Source: Coptis chinensis (Eukaryota > Streptophyta > Magnoliopsida > Ranunculales > Ranunculaceae). Taken from it: a stretch of 64,000 nucleotides of DNA. Below are positions 10,246-21,110 of this stretch, piece after piece. The notes under the pieces are model-generated. The model saw only the letters and a program-made list of their open reading frames with translations, was not told where the DNA came from and made no database searches. The position numbers were made by a program, and so were the translations under genes. The first letter of the stretch is position 1, and each line of letters opens with the position of its first letter. The stretch is from positions 24,000,501 through 24,064,500 of the forward strand of contig CM027385.1 of the NCBI GenBank assembly GCA_015680905.1, given 5' to 3'.

Positions 10246-11905
10246 TTATAGCTTAACTGGTACCTCTACCAGGGTAGGATCTTCAGTTACTACTTCGGTA
10301 TTTAGTAAAATATCTTGTGTAGGGACTACTGGTGGGGTAACTACAGGCATAGTTACTTTGTTATCAACCACTCTACCTGAACGGAGAGTGGTGATGGCAT
10401 TTAGCTCACCAACGTTTTCATTTTTATTACTAGTATTACCGTTTACCTTAAAGGCTGTGTTTGTTGTTTTAGGATTAGGTATCGCTTGACCTGGAAACAC
10501 ACCTTTGGGTTGGGTTTTATCTTTGGTTAATTATTGGCTTAAATTAGTAATGGATTGTAAAAGTTGTTCGTTAGATTGAGCCATGGTTTGGAAAAGTTGT
10601 TGGCTCACTTGTATGAAGGTGTCAAGACGATCCGGTTGTGTGGGTGTAGTGGTCACGGGTGGTGTGACTGGAACTATCGCACATTGATTATTAACAGGTG
10701 GGTTGTGATAGTTATTATTTACCGGAATGATGCCTCTATTAACATTATAATTATTATTGTTATAATTATTATAATGACCTTGTCCTTGTCCTTGTCTCTG
10801 GGGAGCTTGGTTGTAATTAGTCGCTGGCCTAACATTTTGATTATTATACCCTGGAGGTGTGACTTGTTGATTATTTCTCCAACCGAAGTTGGGATTTTGC
10901 CTCCAAGGGTCGTTAGGTTCGCTATTAATGGAATAAGCATGTTCATAGGCTAGAGGACAGTAGGAGTCGGGATGCTCAGGACTCAAACAGAAATTACATG
11001 GATTGGAATTGACATTCATGATGGGGGTAGGCTTTTGTTGAATAGAAATAGCCTCTACCTTTTTAGTGAGAGATTCGATTAAAGTTTTTAATTCGGGATC
11101 GGGTTTCATCTTAAACATAACGGCAGCTTTAACTGTGGAAGACGAACTAGCGGAGCGGGGGATATCATCACTACCCCCCCAGTTGTTGTTACGCTTAGTT
11201 TGGTCTTCTAAAAATTTATAAGCCTCTGAGGCTCCTTTACTTAGGAAACTACCCCCATTCATTATGTCTAGGACTTCTTTATGGTGATGTAGAAGTCTTT
11301 TAAAAAAGGCACGAACTAACGTGTCTTTCGCAAGATTGTGGTGTGGACACTCTATAAGCAAATCGGTGAAACGATTCCAAGCCTCAGAAAATGATTCATG
11401 AGGATTCTGTCGAAAGAAATGAATCTTGGAAAGCATTTCATCTGTCTTCAGGGGTGGGTAAAAATGTTCCATAAATAGTTGAACAAGTTTAGCCCACGAG
11501 TCCACAGAATTAGGCGCTTGGGTAGTTATCGGCTAAAGTGAAGGGAAATACCCTCAGTTTAATTTGTTCAGCACCCATCGTAGGATGGTGGAATGTTGTA
11601 AGGACTTGTTCAATCCTACGCATGTGCTGATAAGGACCATGAAAAATGGGCAACAAATTAAATATATTTGGGGGGATTCGGAAATCCCCCACTGGGTCTG
11701 CAAGAACGATGCAAGATTTAGGGCTATCGCTCAAGGCTTTATAAAAGTCAGAGAGAGGAGTCTCTCCTTCTTTGCCCATTATTTCAGGTGTTGTGTGTGG
11801 TATGCTAGTTAGAGGTGTAGTGAGTGGTATACTAGAGAGGCGTGTTTGTTGACGTTGCCGTTTAATTACGTTAGGCATTTTTCTTCGGCCTGACCGTAAT
11901 CTCAT
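10246..11905 (-). pseudogene. gag: gag of element 1 (capsid and CCHC knuckle; frame-broken)
   Basis: Begins at MRLRSGRRKMPN (11905), the same start as the gag of element 4. The first frame (to 11510) ends at LRVFPFTLADN and the second (11505-10531) continues with SWAKLVQLFMEHFYPP, so a small deletion or frameshift lies near 11510. Next come the NPHESFSEAWNRFTDLL capsid block, a CX2CX4HX4C zinc knuckle (CNFCLSPEHPDSYCP, about 10970) and an Asn/Gln-rich tract. A third frame (10500-10246) has FPGQAIPNPK, found at the same place in the other elements. Gag packages element RNA into cytoplasmic particles. Confidence 0.75.
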
Positions 11906-12430
11906 ACAAGGCTAAGACCAATCTTAACGAAACACAACAACACTCCAAACAATCCTGATATGCTAGTATAAGCCTCTAACAGAGGATGCGAGGAATGGAA
12001 GAAAAGAGTACCTGAATGCCTCCTTACTTCGCTTATAAATAGCGTCTTGTTTACGTGTGTTCAGTGTATATAACAAGTTAGAACACTAAAAAACTTGAAG
12101 AAATGGAAAGTTTGAAACAAACCTGAGGAAATCGGGCAATTTCAGCAGAGGGCGTAGGTCGCGATCTGTATGGTCGCAGGTGCACTCAGTGTAACTTCGA
12201 ATGACATTGTTTTGTGTGCGAAGTCGCTCGGGTTTGCGCGCGGTCGCTGTCAGGGTTCCGTGCATTTAGCAGTCAGCTCTGTTTTGGTGCAAAAGCTCCC
12301 GTAATTTTTCAAGGAACTTTTCAATGCTGAAACGGACAACCACAGTTAGAATCCAACAAGGGTGGGTGGGTGTAATGGGACTTTTGGAAGAATAATTATT
12401 CTAGGAAAACAATACGAAAGGGAACTAAGA
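11906..12430 (-). other. 5' leader of element 1
   Basis: Non-coding stretch between PBS and gag start. It has CG-rich words (GCGACC, GCGCGC) also seen in the leader of element 4 at 32200-32400. No gene is seen. Confidence 0.6.
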
Positions 12431-12444
12431 TGGCAGCGGCGCCA
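12431..12444 (-). promoter_or_regulatory. Primer-binding site of element 1 (tRNA-Asp type)
   Basis: Sense TGGCGCCGCTGCCA, two bases inside the 5' LTR. It complements the 3' end of plant tRNA-Asp (TGGCGCCGTTGCC) with one mismatch. tRNA-Asp priming is typical of the Athila group. Confidence 0.85.
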
Positions 12445-12446
12445 TT

Positions 12447-13981
12447 TGATAAAACTCTAAAACGCTAGTTTTACCAATGAATAAAGCTCACGAGAACTCT
12501 AACTGCTAGTAAAACTAGAGTAAAAATGTTTGCTATTAAGCTTTATCAAAGTTTCTACTCTCAATCCTATTGAGATATAGTGGAGTAGATGATTCCTTCC
12601 ACTCTTAGTTCTTTAGTATGCGATGTTTCATAACCTAATCAGTCTTATCTAAAGTCTAATGAGAGTGAGAGATTTACGACTTATACTACGATGCAAATAC
12701 GCATAACAAGATACTAACTATAATTGATTCAAACTACGGAAATACTACGTTGATTCTATAATAAGGAATTAGGGGGGATTAATTCCACCTTAATTCAACT
12801 TAATTTACTAACGACGAATCGTCGTAATCCGAATTGAACTGCTTCGTAGAACAATTGGTTCATCCTAATCCCTAATTATACATGGCATTTCTACCAATTC
12901 ATAACTAGCATGTGAACGATCAAACTCATTCTCATAGTGAACTAATCGTTTCTAGAGTGGAAAGGAATTTACGACTACTCTACGCTAATCGAGAATCAAG
13001 CTTTCATCAAGGCTTCTCAACCCCCTCTAATAGAGGTTTAGCCGAGAATCGTTACACTATCATTTCCGTATGAAATTGAATACGACATAATAGAAAGATT
13101 CTAACTTTATGCAATTTTAATAAACAATAATCCAACCTAAAATCAATAACTACGAAATGAATAACAAACAATAAATGAAATTAGATCTAACAAATTTAAA
13201 TGACAAAATCGAATTTGATCAATAGTAAACTATTTTATTTATCTAATCAAGCAATAACAATATTCAAAACTATAATTAAAACAAGAAGAACAACTAAGAG
13301 TAAATTTAACTTCGATATTGATGCTAAGGGTAAAACTTTGAAATGGCTACTCTAATTAAAACTAGATCTAGAAGCAATTCTAATGGCTACTTTCTATCCT
13401 AAGCTACTCCATCCTCAGAGTTAAGTCTTCTTTGTTGATATGGAGGAAAACAGATCCCAAATCGTGCATGGGCTTGGAGCCATGTTTTGGGTCGGGCCCA
13501 AAACCCAATTTCTTCAGTCCGAAAAGGGCTCTTCAGCTGGATTCGGCTTCAAAAGACTTTTAGTCTACTTTTGCTCCTCTGATTGGGCCAAAGCTTGGAC
13601 CATTGGAAAGCTCTTTCCGAGCCGGTCGTTTTGACATAAGGTAGGCCCAATTCCAAGGTCTGAGTCCGAAGATACCGTCTTCGAAAGTTCTACTGACTTT
13701 GTGCACTGTTTCTGCCCGCGTGGACTTTGACTTTTCAGCTTTTGACCGGGCTTTACAAAGGTTTTTTCTCCTTGAATCTCGGACTTTAATCATAGAACTT
13801 CTTAGCAACCAACCCTTGCTCCTTTATCTCGCCAAAGTGGCACAGTTTTGCACATAATTGACTTTACTGCCTGAAATACATAAAAACATGTAATCAGCAT
13901 TAACTCTTATTTATTACTCGCATAATTGGTCTAAAAGTATGATTGTTAAGGGATTAAAACTACAGTTTTGGGCTCTTATCA
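12447..13981 (-). repeat. 5' LTR of element 1
   Basis: A 1535-bp LTR with TGATA...TATCA ends; 12634-13981 matches 1-1356. Its outer edge splits an ORF of element 2, giving a sharp insertion boundary at 13981/13982. Confidence 0.92.
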
Positions 13982-14688
13982 GTTGGCAAAGGAACTGACT
14001 TTTTCCTGGCACGTGCGATCGCGTTCTAGATAAATTGAATTATGCAAAAATCATTGGTTTTAGTCTGCATGACCCAGAGTAGATGGAGGAGGGGTTTGGT
14101 TATTTCAAAAGTCTTAGATGTGCCGAGCAGATTATCGGCTAGCCATTGGATCATAGCTAATTGGTTATTTTGCAAGGATCGCTGATAAACAATGCTGTTT
14201 TTCCAATTGTATTCGCCATAAAGGATAGTTGCAAACATTAGATGCCTTATATTGTTGAATGGTGAATCCTGAAGGTGTACCCCAGGGTTCATTATGGGAA
14301 TTTGATGTACCTCAGAGATGATTTTCGGAGTCAATTAGCGCTCGCATCCGTTTGCACAAACAAAGATTTGCCCGTTTTAGAAATAACCGTGTGTATAGAA
14401 ATGCAAAACCAACTCTCTAGAATAAATTGCCTCCTTATGATGTAATAGAGGGAACCATCCGCGACATAAAATTTTAGTGCCAAAATATGGTTGAAATAGA
14501 CCGCTCTGAAAATTTTCCATAAAGTTTTGCTCGGGCACAAAAATTCGAGTGAGGGCCATTGAAGATGGAAGGAATAGAGTGGTGAAGATAGTTGAGTGAA
14601 AAAGGGAAGACTGGATTTGAGAGGTGTCTAGCCTAGGTATAATTAGGCACCAATCCGAAAGTTCAGAAAATATGGATGAATGTGTCAC
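13982..14688 (-). pseudogene. Second post-pol ORF of element 2, interrupted by element 1
   Basis: Frames at 14688-14377, 14540-14331 and 14334-14026 together read like ORF A: an N-terminal block with FMENFQSGLFQPYF..KILCRGW, then the RSLQNNQLAMIQWLADNLLG and LLHLLWVMQTKTNDFCI blocks. Beyond a stop at about 14026 the translation still follows ORF A of element 4 (…KSVPLPT) until the insertion at 13982. It occupies the ORF B position yet resembles ORF A, unlike elements 1 and 4. Broken by at least two frameshifts or stops. Confidence 0.6.
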
Positions 14689-15658
14689 AGGGTAGTTAGA
14701 CCACGTGTATCTTCAAAAATAATTCTATCAAGGTGCTTGCCCAAAAGATCGTTTAAAGTCAGATCCCTGAGACTGTGATTCGGACGTGGGAAGAGATAGA
14801 ATATACGAGAGAAGGTTTCACAGGGTAGTTTGACTAACTTGTATATTCATAAATCAATTAAGCAAATCGCAAAAATTAATGTAGTGTGGAGGGGAACGAA
14901 TAGGGCACGCTGTTAATGTTGTATTTTTTTTTTTTTTTAACTGGATCGCTAGATGTAGCGTAAGTAGAAGAACAAGGAATACGTAAATAGGATCTCACAA
15001 TAAGTTGTAACAACATACAGGGATGTGAAAACACACCATAATGACAACGGTAAAAATACAGATCTAGATATTAGATATGACTATATGCCACATCAACAAC
15101 ATTGTGATAATAAAAATAACGAGCATGTAGACGTGAGTAGCATATTCAATTTCTTGCTGCTCGAACTTTTCTAGTGCATCCATGAAGCTAAAAATTGGTA
15201 AGTACTTAAAAAGCGTAATTGGAATTAAAGAAAAAGTGTAGAGAAGAGGAAAGGAGTGAATGTGAAGGATGTGGTGAACTTTCTATTTATAGAAAGGAAA
15301 TGGAGCCGTTTCCTAACTGTTGTGGTGGCGGTTTTTTTACCGTTGCAGATCGTTAGTTGACCGTAAAACTTGCCGTTATGTGTGACGTCAACTGTTATAT
15401 TATTTAATAATATATATATATTCTCTAAAAAGTAGCTACTTAAGTTAACTTAAAATAAGTACGTAACTAAAACTTTACCTAGAAAATGAATTTAACTCTA
15501 ACTTTTTGTGGATATAATATACTTAACATTAAGATCATCTCCAGAAAATTTCAGCTCATTCAGAAACCTCTAACATTGGCAAAAAATGATTTTAAAAACT
15601 CAACATGTCTGGACCATTATATTTCTTTTCAAAGATAATAAGATCTAATATAATATTG

Positions 15659-15728
<70 letters not shown>

Positions 15729-15742
15729 CAATATATAAAATG

Positions 15743-15807
<65 letters not shown>

Positions 15808-15956
15808 GATATATAAGATCTAATATAATGCTTGACAAGGCAGAATTTTGTGGAAAATGTAGGAAATATAAGGCATACTTAGGTAGAAAATTAAAATGGA
15901 AACACGTAAATAAAATATCCGCATAAATAAAATACAAGTGTAGGAAAGTAAAACGT
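14689..15956 (-). other. Spacer between the two post-pol ORFs of element 2
   Basis: Non-coding and A/T-rich. It includes a copy of the GTCT..ATCTGAC.TTAAA.GA motif (14747-14773) flanked by two CACAGGGTAGTT repeats (about 14686 and 14820), a T-run at 14929-14939, and the long AT dinucleotide block at 15660-15802. No gene is seen. Confidence 0.6.
15660..15802. repeat. AT dinucleotide microsatellite with palindromic joints
   Basis: Two long (AT)n runs separated by CTCCAATATATAAAATGATTT. GGAGATAT at the left, ATATCTCC in the middle and GGAGATAT at the right make the block fold on itself. A 15-base direct repeat, AAGATCTAATATAAT, flanks it at 15640-15654 and 15815-15829. Confidence 0.85.
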
Positions 15957-17102
15957 CTACTGGGAATCCTCAGGGGCTGCTGAAGAAGAATTATGATTCC
16001 TACGACGACGTGCAAGACGAGCTCCCATGGAGACTAACTGCTCCTGGATATCGCCTAGAGTATGCATCACCAGGTCTTCAAACTGGTGCTGGTTTGCCAT
16101 GAGCATTCGCTGGAACTGGTTCTGGTGAGTACTTAGCTGATCCTGAAATGCATCCATGGAAATGCGCATTTCTTACTGAATTCGCCCATGGTGTCAGTTA
16201 GTGAATCGTGGTGAGTGCGCATATCTTCCCTAAATTTTCCCATGTAATGTTCCATCGATACTTGGCAAGTATACATGTCTCGCATGCCACTGTTCATAGT
16301 GTGTAGGGCATCTATAGGATGGCTCATCTGGTTCATAGCAGCCTCATCAAAGAAAGGTGGAGGGGATGGGGGAGGTGGAGTCACGTTATCATGTTCCGGT
16401 CATGCATGCTTTGTGTTCCCATGGGAACTGTACATACTTCTTGAAAACATGCATATTTTCATATTACAGCATTGGAACTAAAGTTGTAGCAGACAGGAAA
16501 CCCAAATTTATCATAACTTGCGTGACAGGAACGACAAGAGGATGTTGACCTAAGTGTGGCATGAGTAATGTGTCGAATAGAAAGGTCACAACGCAAAAGT
16601 TTCCCTTTTGCTCCTAGAGGACCCAGAGTAGGTAGAGAAATGTCAAGTTAATGCCAGATGGCTTAGAGGTGCTAATGACATTCTGACCCAGCCATTGAGT
16701 CACTGCAAGTTGGTTTCGATGCAGAGAACGTTGATAAGCGCATTTCCCATCAATATTATAATCACCCTCGATTAGCATGTTTAGGTCGTAAGTCCATGGA
16801 TACATAGATTACTGCTGAGTCAGCACATGGTCAACCATAGGTATGCCATTGATCCCAGAGATCAAGGCGGGTGTGACTTGGTGGGGCACGTCGTCGATGG
16901 TGATCCAGAAATGGTCGCCATAAAAATTGCCATTGTTGTAGAACTTCAACACCAAATCCGTCGAATAGAGGCCGCCATTGGCATACAGTAGATACTCCCA
17001 ACCTCGAGATTGAATTTCAACATCAAAAAATGGGGAAAACATCCCATTTTCTAAGAGTGATCCAAAATTCCTTTCAACTGAAATTCGCCTATTTCCGGCC
17101 AT
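15957..17102 (-). pseudogene. First post-pol ORF (ORF A) of element 2
   Basis: Frames 17102-16809, 16805-16614, 16384-16133 and 16169-15957 make up one protein in sense order. The N-terminal block has NFGSLLENGMFSPFFD..IQSRGW, then VLKFYNNGNFYGDHFWITIDD and the RSLHRNQLAVTQWLGQNV block. The C-terminal part is rich in Met, Gln and His with heptad-like spacing (HQFEDLVMHTLGDIQEQL), ending ARRRRNHNSSSAAPEDSQ. This matches the basic coiled-coil-like tail of ORF A in element 1. Frames change several times, so the copy is dead. Function is unknown. Confidence 0.6.
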
Positions 17103-18540
17103 TTGGTAATCTGAGGAAGAGGACGGCGACTGTTTTGAGATTAGAGGAAGAATTTGAACTGGATTGTGGTGATCTCATGTGAGACTGGATTTGAATTAGG
17201 GGTTGTCTCGTGCAAGACTTGAATGGAGGGGAGCGAGATCCAGTTTCTGCGGGAGAAGAAATAAAGGAATAGTGACGCATGGTGAGGTGTCTCGGGTTAT
17301 AAATGGGCTCAGAATCACGAAATTTGGTCGGGCCCAATTTTTGGCCCAAGCCCAAATCAAACCTGAAAAATGTAAACGTGCATACATGACTCGTTTGGAC
17401 TCCAAATTGGATAAAGGAATTGCCGAAATGATTGGCATGAAATATGCCATCCAATTTGAGGTGGCATGCTCAAAGGCTAAAGGAATTTCTGAAAAGAAAG
17501 AGGGATGTTTTATTTATAAACAATGGTTTGTTTGTTTTTTTTTTGTTTTTTAATATATGGTTTTATTTCTATACAAAGGAGATTAATGTGAACAACACTG
17601 GATGGCCAGAAGACTCTCCATCTAAACTCTCAGGCAACTGTCCTGTCAACTCTGGAGCAAACCAAATCTAGCCAGACTGTGGCTTCACTTTTATGTTTTG
17701 GGAGCCTAGGGTGCAGGACGCTATCATCCTTGACCGTGCGCATTACGGTCTGATAATATTACCCTTATTACATATGGTTAGCCTCAAACCGCCCCAAAGG
17801 GAACTCAAAGTAACCAACATCTAGGGGTTGGCCTGGTGGAATCAATTGCTCGTGTCCCAAGTAGGCAACATCCGAGGTTGAACACGAATCCCTTTGTGCA
17901 CAATATTAATGCAAGGGGAATTTTAAAAAACATCAATATATACATATATACAGGGTGAGTCTTTTAACGTCAGATCCTCAAGACGAATCCCAACCTATGG
18001 GAGGAACGGCCTAGCAAAGGTAATCTTGAGCTGCTGGTGTCAAACATGTGTATACGTTATAATGAGCACCTTCACCAAGCGGCTGAAGACCACGACAGTT
18101 AGGGGTTTGACAGTGCATACACCACCCCATTCTGCATGCACGTCATCGACGACCAAAAGTATTGCGACCTTGTCCAATTCGAGAGGGGTGAGACTTTGTC
18201 CAAATGATAATTTGAACGTGGGCAAGAAGAGAGTAGAGAAGACTAGAAAAAGAAGAGGGAGAAATTTTTGGAACCCATCGTTTACCAGTGGGAACGTTTG
18301 GTTGCATTTCAGAAGACATTTATACTCAGTTCTGAAATAGAGTTTTTGTGGACTATGACTCCGACGCTTGCAACCACACATTTCAAAGTAATTTTGAGAT
18401 CATAAAATAAAAGATGGCCCAGCTACCAAAATGACATACCCTCTATAGAAAAACAAGATTGAGTACGCCAAACAAAACATCTAGTCTATGTAGACCGGAT
18501 CCTGAAGAAGAGTCTATTCAATAGTTGGGGAGTGTAACTC
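17103..18540 (-). other. Post-pol spacer of element 2
   Basis: Mostly non-coding. A copy of the GTCT..GATCTGACGTTAAAAGAC motif is at 17959-17984. The conserved GGTAACCGGGCC block of elements 1, 3 and 4 is not recognisable here. Short ORFs in both directions lack recognisable motifs. Confidence 0.5.
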
Positions 18541-19912
18541 GTGGTAATGTTTAAGGCGTGGCCATTTACTTGAAATTCGTTGTTATTTTGTGGATTAAGC
18601 AAAGAGATTGCCCCATAATGGGTCACAGCTGACAAAATTAAAGGACCAGACCATCGTGTTTTTAATTTACTAAGAAAAATGTGTAATATAGAGTTGTAAA
18701 GTAAATTTTTTAGCCAATTTTGAAATCTTTATGCAAAATGTGCTTGTCGTGCACACTTTTCATATTAGCTTTTTAGGATTTTGAGAGATCATATGCATCA
18801 CTCCGAATCTCCTTAAGCTCATTTAATTAGAGTTTTCGCTTCTTGCCTGCCGCCTTAATATTATAATTGTGGCTTTTGATGTCCCATAGAGCACGATGCT
18901 CAAGTTTAACCAGTAGATGACAAGGTTTTCCAAAAATGATGTTGTAAGGAGACATCCCTATAGGTGTCTTAAAGGTCGTTCGGTATGCCCACAAGGCATC
19001 CGATTAGCGGAGAGACCAGTCTTTTCTTGAGGGATTGACAGTTTTCTCCAGAATGGACTTTATCTCTCTATTGGAGACTTCCATTTGGTCACTCGTCTGT
19101 GGGTGATACGGAGTAGCAACTTTGTGAGTAACTCCATATTTCTTCATTAAAAACACAAAAAATTTATTACAAAAATGTGTACCCCTATCACTGATGATAG
19201 CTTTGGGGACACCAGAACGAGAGAAAATGTTTTCTTTTACAAATTTCACGACAGACTTATGGTCATTTGAGTAACATGCGAATGCCTCAATCTATTTGGA
19301 CTCATAGTCCACAGTGACTAGAATGTAGAGAAAACCTTGAGAAATAGGGAAGGGTCCTATAAAATCAATGCCCCAAACATAAAAAATTTCCACAATTAAA
19401 ATAGGATTTAGGGGCATAATATTGCGTAGGGTAATGCGACCCAGGTGCTGACAATGAATGCAAGCTTTGCAATGTTCGTGTGCGTTGCGAAAAAGGGTAG
19501 GCCAGTAAAAACCACATTGTAAAACCTTAGCCACAGTTTTCTTCCCATTGAAATGACCACCGCAAGATTGTTCATAGCAAAAAGATAACACGTCGGGAAT
19601 GCAGCGACGAATGAGTTGGTCGGAACAATACTTAAAGAGGTAGGGGTCATCCATGAAATAATATTTTTCAATGGATAAGAACTTTTTAGGATCAAGGCGT
19701 GACCAATAGGAAGGAACTTCCTCAATAACTAGGTAGTTAACGATATCAACGTCCCAAGGAGAGGAGAAAATGGAGTACAAATGTTCATCTGGGAAGGATT
19801 CACAGATAGTGTCAGAATCACTATCAATGTCACCAACCAGCCTTGATAAATGGTCGGCTACCACATTTTCGGTTCCTTTCTTGTCTTTGATTTCCAGTGT
19901 GAATTCTTGCAA
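18541..19912 (-). pseudogene. pol: Integrase of element 2 (inactive)
   Basis: Frames 19912-19292 and 19249-19004, then a stop-ridden continuation to about 18540. Seen in order: the zinc-binding region with FCYEQSCGGHF..(x)n..CKACIHCQ, the core start WGIDFIGPFP, the second catalytic aspartate in IISDRGTHF, and glutamate in VSNREIKS. The later part keeps GMSP and FGKPCHL, typical of Athila-group integrases. The first zinc ligand is Tyr where element 4 has His (CHDKECGGHF), and several Trp codons read as stops. It would join element cDNA to the host chromosome in an intact copy. Confidence 0.75.
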
Positions 19913-20350
19913 GAGAAGTATCTAGTGGATAAATATCTATTTCGCATCCTTTTTCGTGAGTAGGTACCGAAGTGCAGCATGGTCAGTATATATGATGGTT
20001 GAAGATCCAACCAGGTAAGAGCAAAACTTATCCAAAGCATAGACAACAGCTAGGAACTCTTTCTCAGTTGTCGTGTAATTACGTTGAGCGTCATTAAGAG
20101 TTTTACTAGCGTAGTAAATGACAATGGGTTTGTCATCATATCGTTGGCCTAGTACGGCGCCAATTGCAAAATCGCTAGCGTCGCACATCAGTTTGAATAG
20201 TTGATACCAATCAGGTGGTTGAATGATAGGAGCGGTAGTTAGGGCAATTTTGAGAGTTTCAAAAGCCTATTTGCAATTGAATGTGAAGGCAAAGACCGCA
20301 TCCTTAAGCATGAGATTGGTTAAGGGTCGAGCAACTTTAGAGAAATCCTG
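19858..20350 (-). pseudogene. pol: RNase H domain of element 2
   Basis: Frame 20188-19937 has LxCDASDFAIGAVLGQ, TTTEKEFLAVVYALDKF and IYTDHAALRYLL, the Asp, Glu and Asp of the RNase H active site in usual order. The part linking it to RT (FNCKxAFETLKIALTTAPIIQPPDW in outline) lies upstream to about 20350 and contains a stop. It would degrade RNA in the RNA-DNA hybrid. It overlaps the start of the integrase frame by a frameshift. Confidence 0.7.
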
Positions 20351-20356
20351 AATGAA

Positions 20357-21092
20357 TTACTTGTAAAACCCGACGTGGCCTAAAAAGGCACGGAAATCGC
20401 GAATTTGGGGAATACGTAAAGAAGCAATTTTAACAATTTTAGCCTTATCAACCTCTATCCCATCTTTCGAAACAACATGACCTAGAACAATGCTTTTGAT
20501 AACCATAAAATGACACTTCTCCCAATTAAGTACCAGATGCCTGTTTCTCTTCACAACACGTGAACACCATAGAAAGGTTGGATAGGCAGTCGTCAAAGGA
20601 GTTTCCATAAATGGAAAATTCGTCCATGAAGACTTCCATATAATGTTCCACCATATCACTGAAAATGTGAAGCATGCAGCGTTGGAAAGTACCAGGGGCA
20701 TTGCAAAGACTGAAATGCACTTGTTTGTATGCAAAGGTGCCAAAGGAACATGTGAAAGTTGTCTTTTCTTGATCAGCTGGATTGATGACAATTTGGAAGT
20801 ACTCGGAATAGCCATCAAGAAAATAGTAGTGAGCATGACCGGCTAAACATTCCAGCATCTGCTCAACGAATGCTAAACGTGTTACGACATTAAGTTTGCG
20901 ATAATCAATGCAAATTCTCCATTTCACTGGAATCCTAGTGGAGATGCATTCATTATTTTCATTTTGCATAACTGTAATGCTGGACTTCTTTGGAACAACG
21001 TGGACAAGACTAACCCAAACACTATCAGAGATATTATATATGATACTCGTATCAAGTAAGTGTAAAACTTCCTCTCTCACCACTTCTTTCAT
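20357..21092 (-). pseudogene. pol: Reverse transcriptase of element 2 (altered active site)
   Basis: Frame 21092-20526, continued in another frame to 20357. It contains RICIDYRKLN, the first catalytic aspartate block YFLDGYSEYFQI, the CNAPGTFQRCM block and the active-site block VFMDEFSIYG. Element 4 and Ty3 elements generally have FMDDFS here, so the second of the paired aspartates has become Glu. The thumb region KCHFMVKSIVLGHVVSKDGIEVDKAK follows after a frameshift near 20526. Reverse transcription by this copy is unlikely. Confidence 0.8.
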
Positions 21093-21110
21093 GGCGGGGT
21101 TAAGGCGATA

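Larger units (their letters stand above)
1..13981 (-). mobile_element. Element 1: non-autonomous Athila-like Ty3/gypsy LTR retrotransposon
   Basis: A minus-strand element bounded by two direct LTR copies. Position 1 of the window aligns with 12634, so about 190 bases of the 3' LTR lie outside. Sense order is 5' LTR (13981 to 12447), PBS, leader, gag, protease, an unrecognised 200-codon ORF, spacer, ORF A, spacer, ORF B, 3' UTR, polypurine tract, 3' LTR. No reverse transcriptase, RNase H or integrase motif is visible between protease and ORF A, so the element could only have moved with proteins supplied in trans. LTR ends are TGATA...TATCA. The right edge interrupts an ORF of element 2 at 13981/13982. 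The left flank is off-window, so the target duplication cannot be checked. A solo LTR is nested in it at 4336-5806. Confidence 0.88.

Noticed and set aside
15605-16015. Ile/Tyr repeat proteins
   Set aside because: Pure products of the AT microsatellite in both directions.
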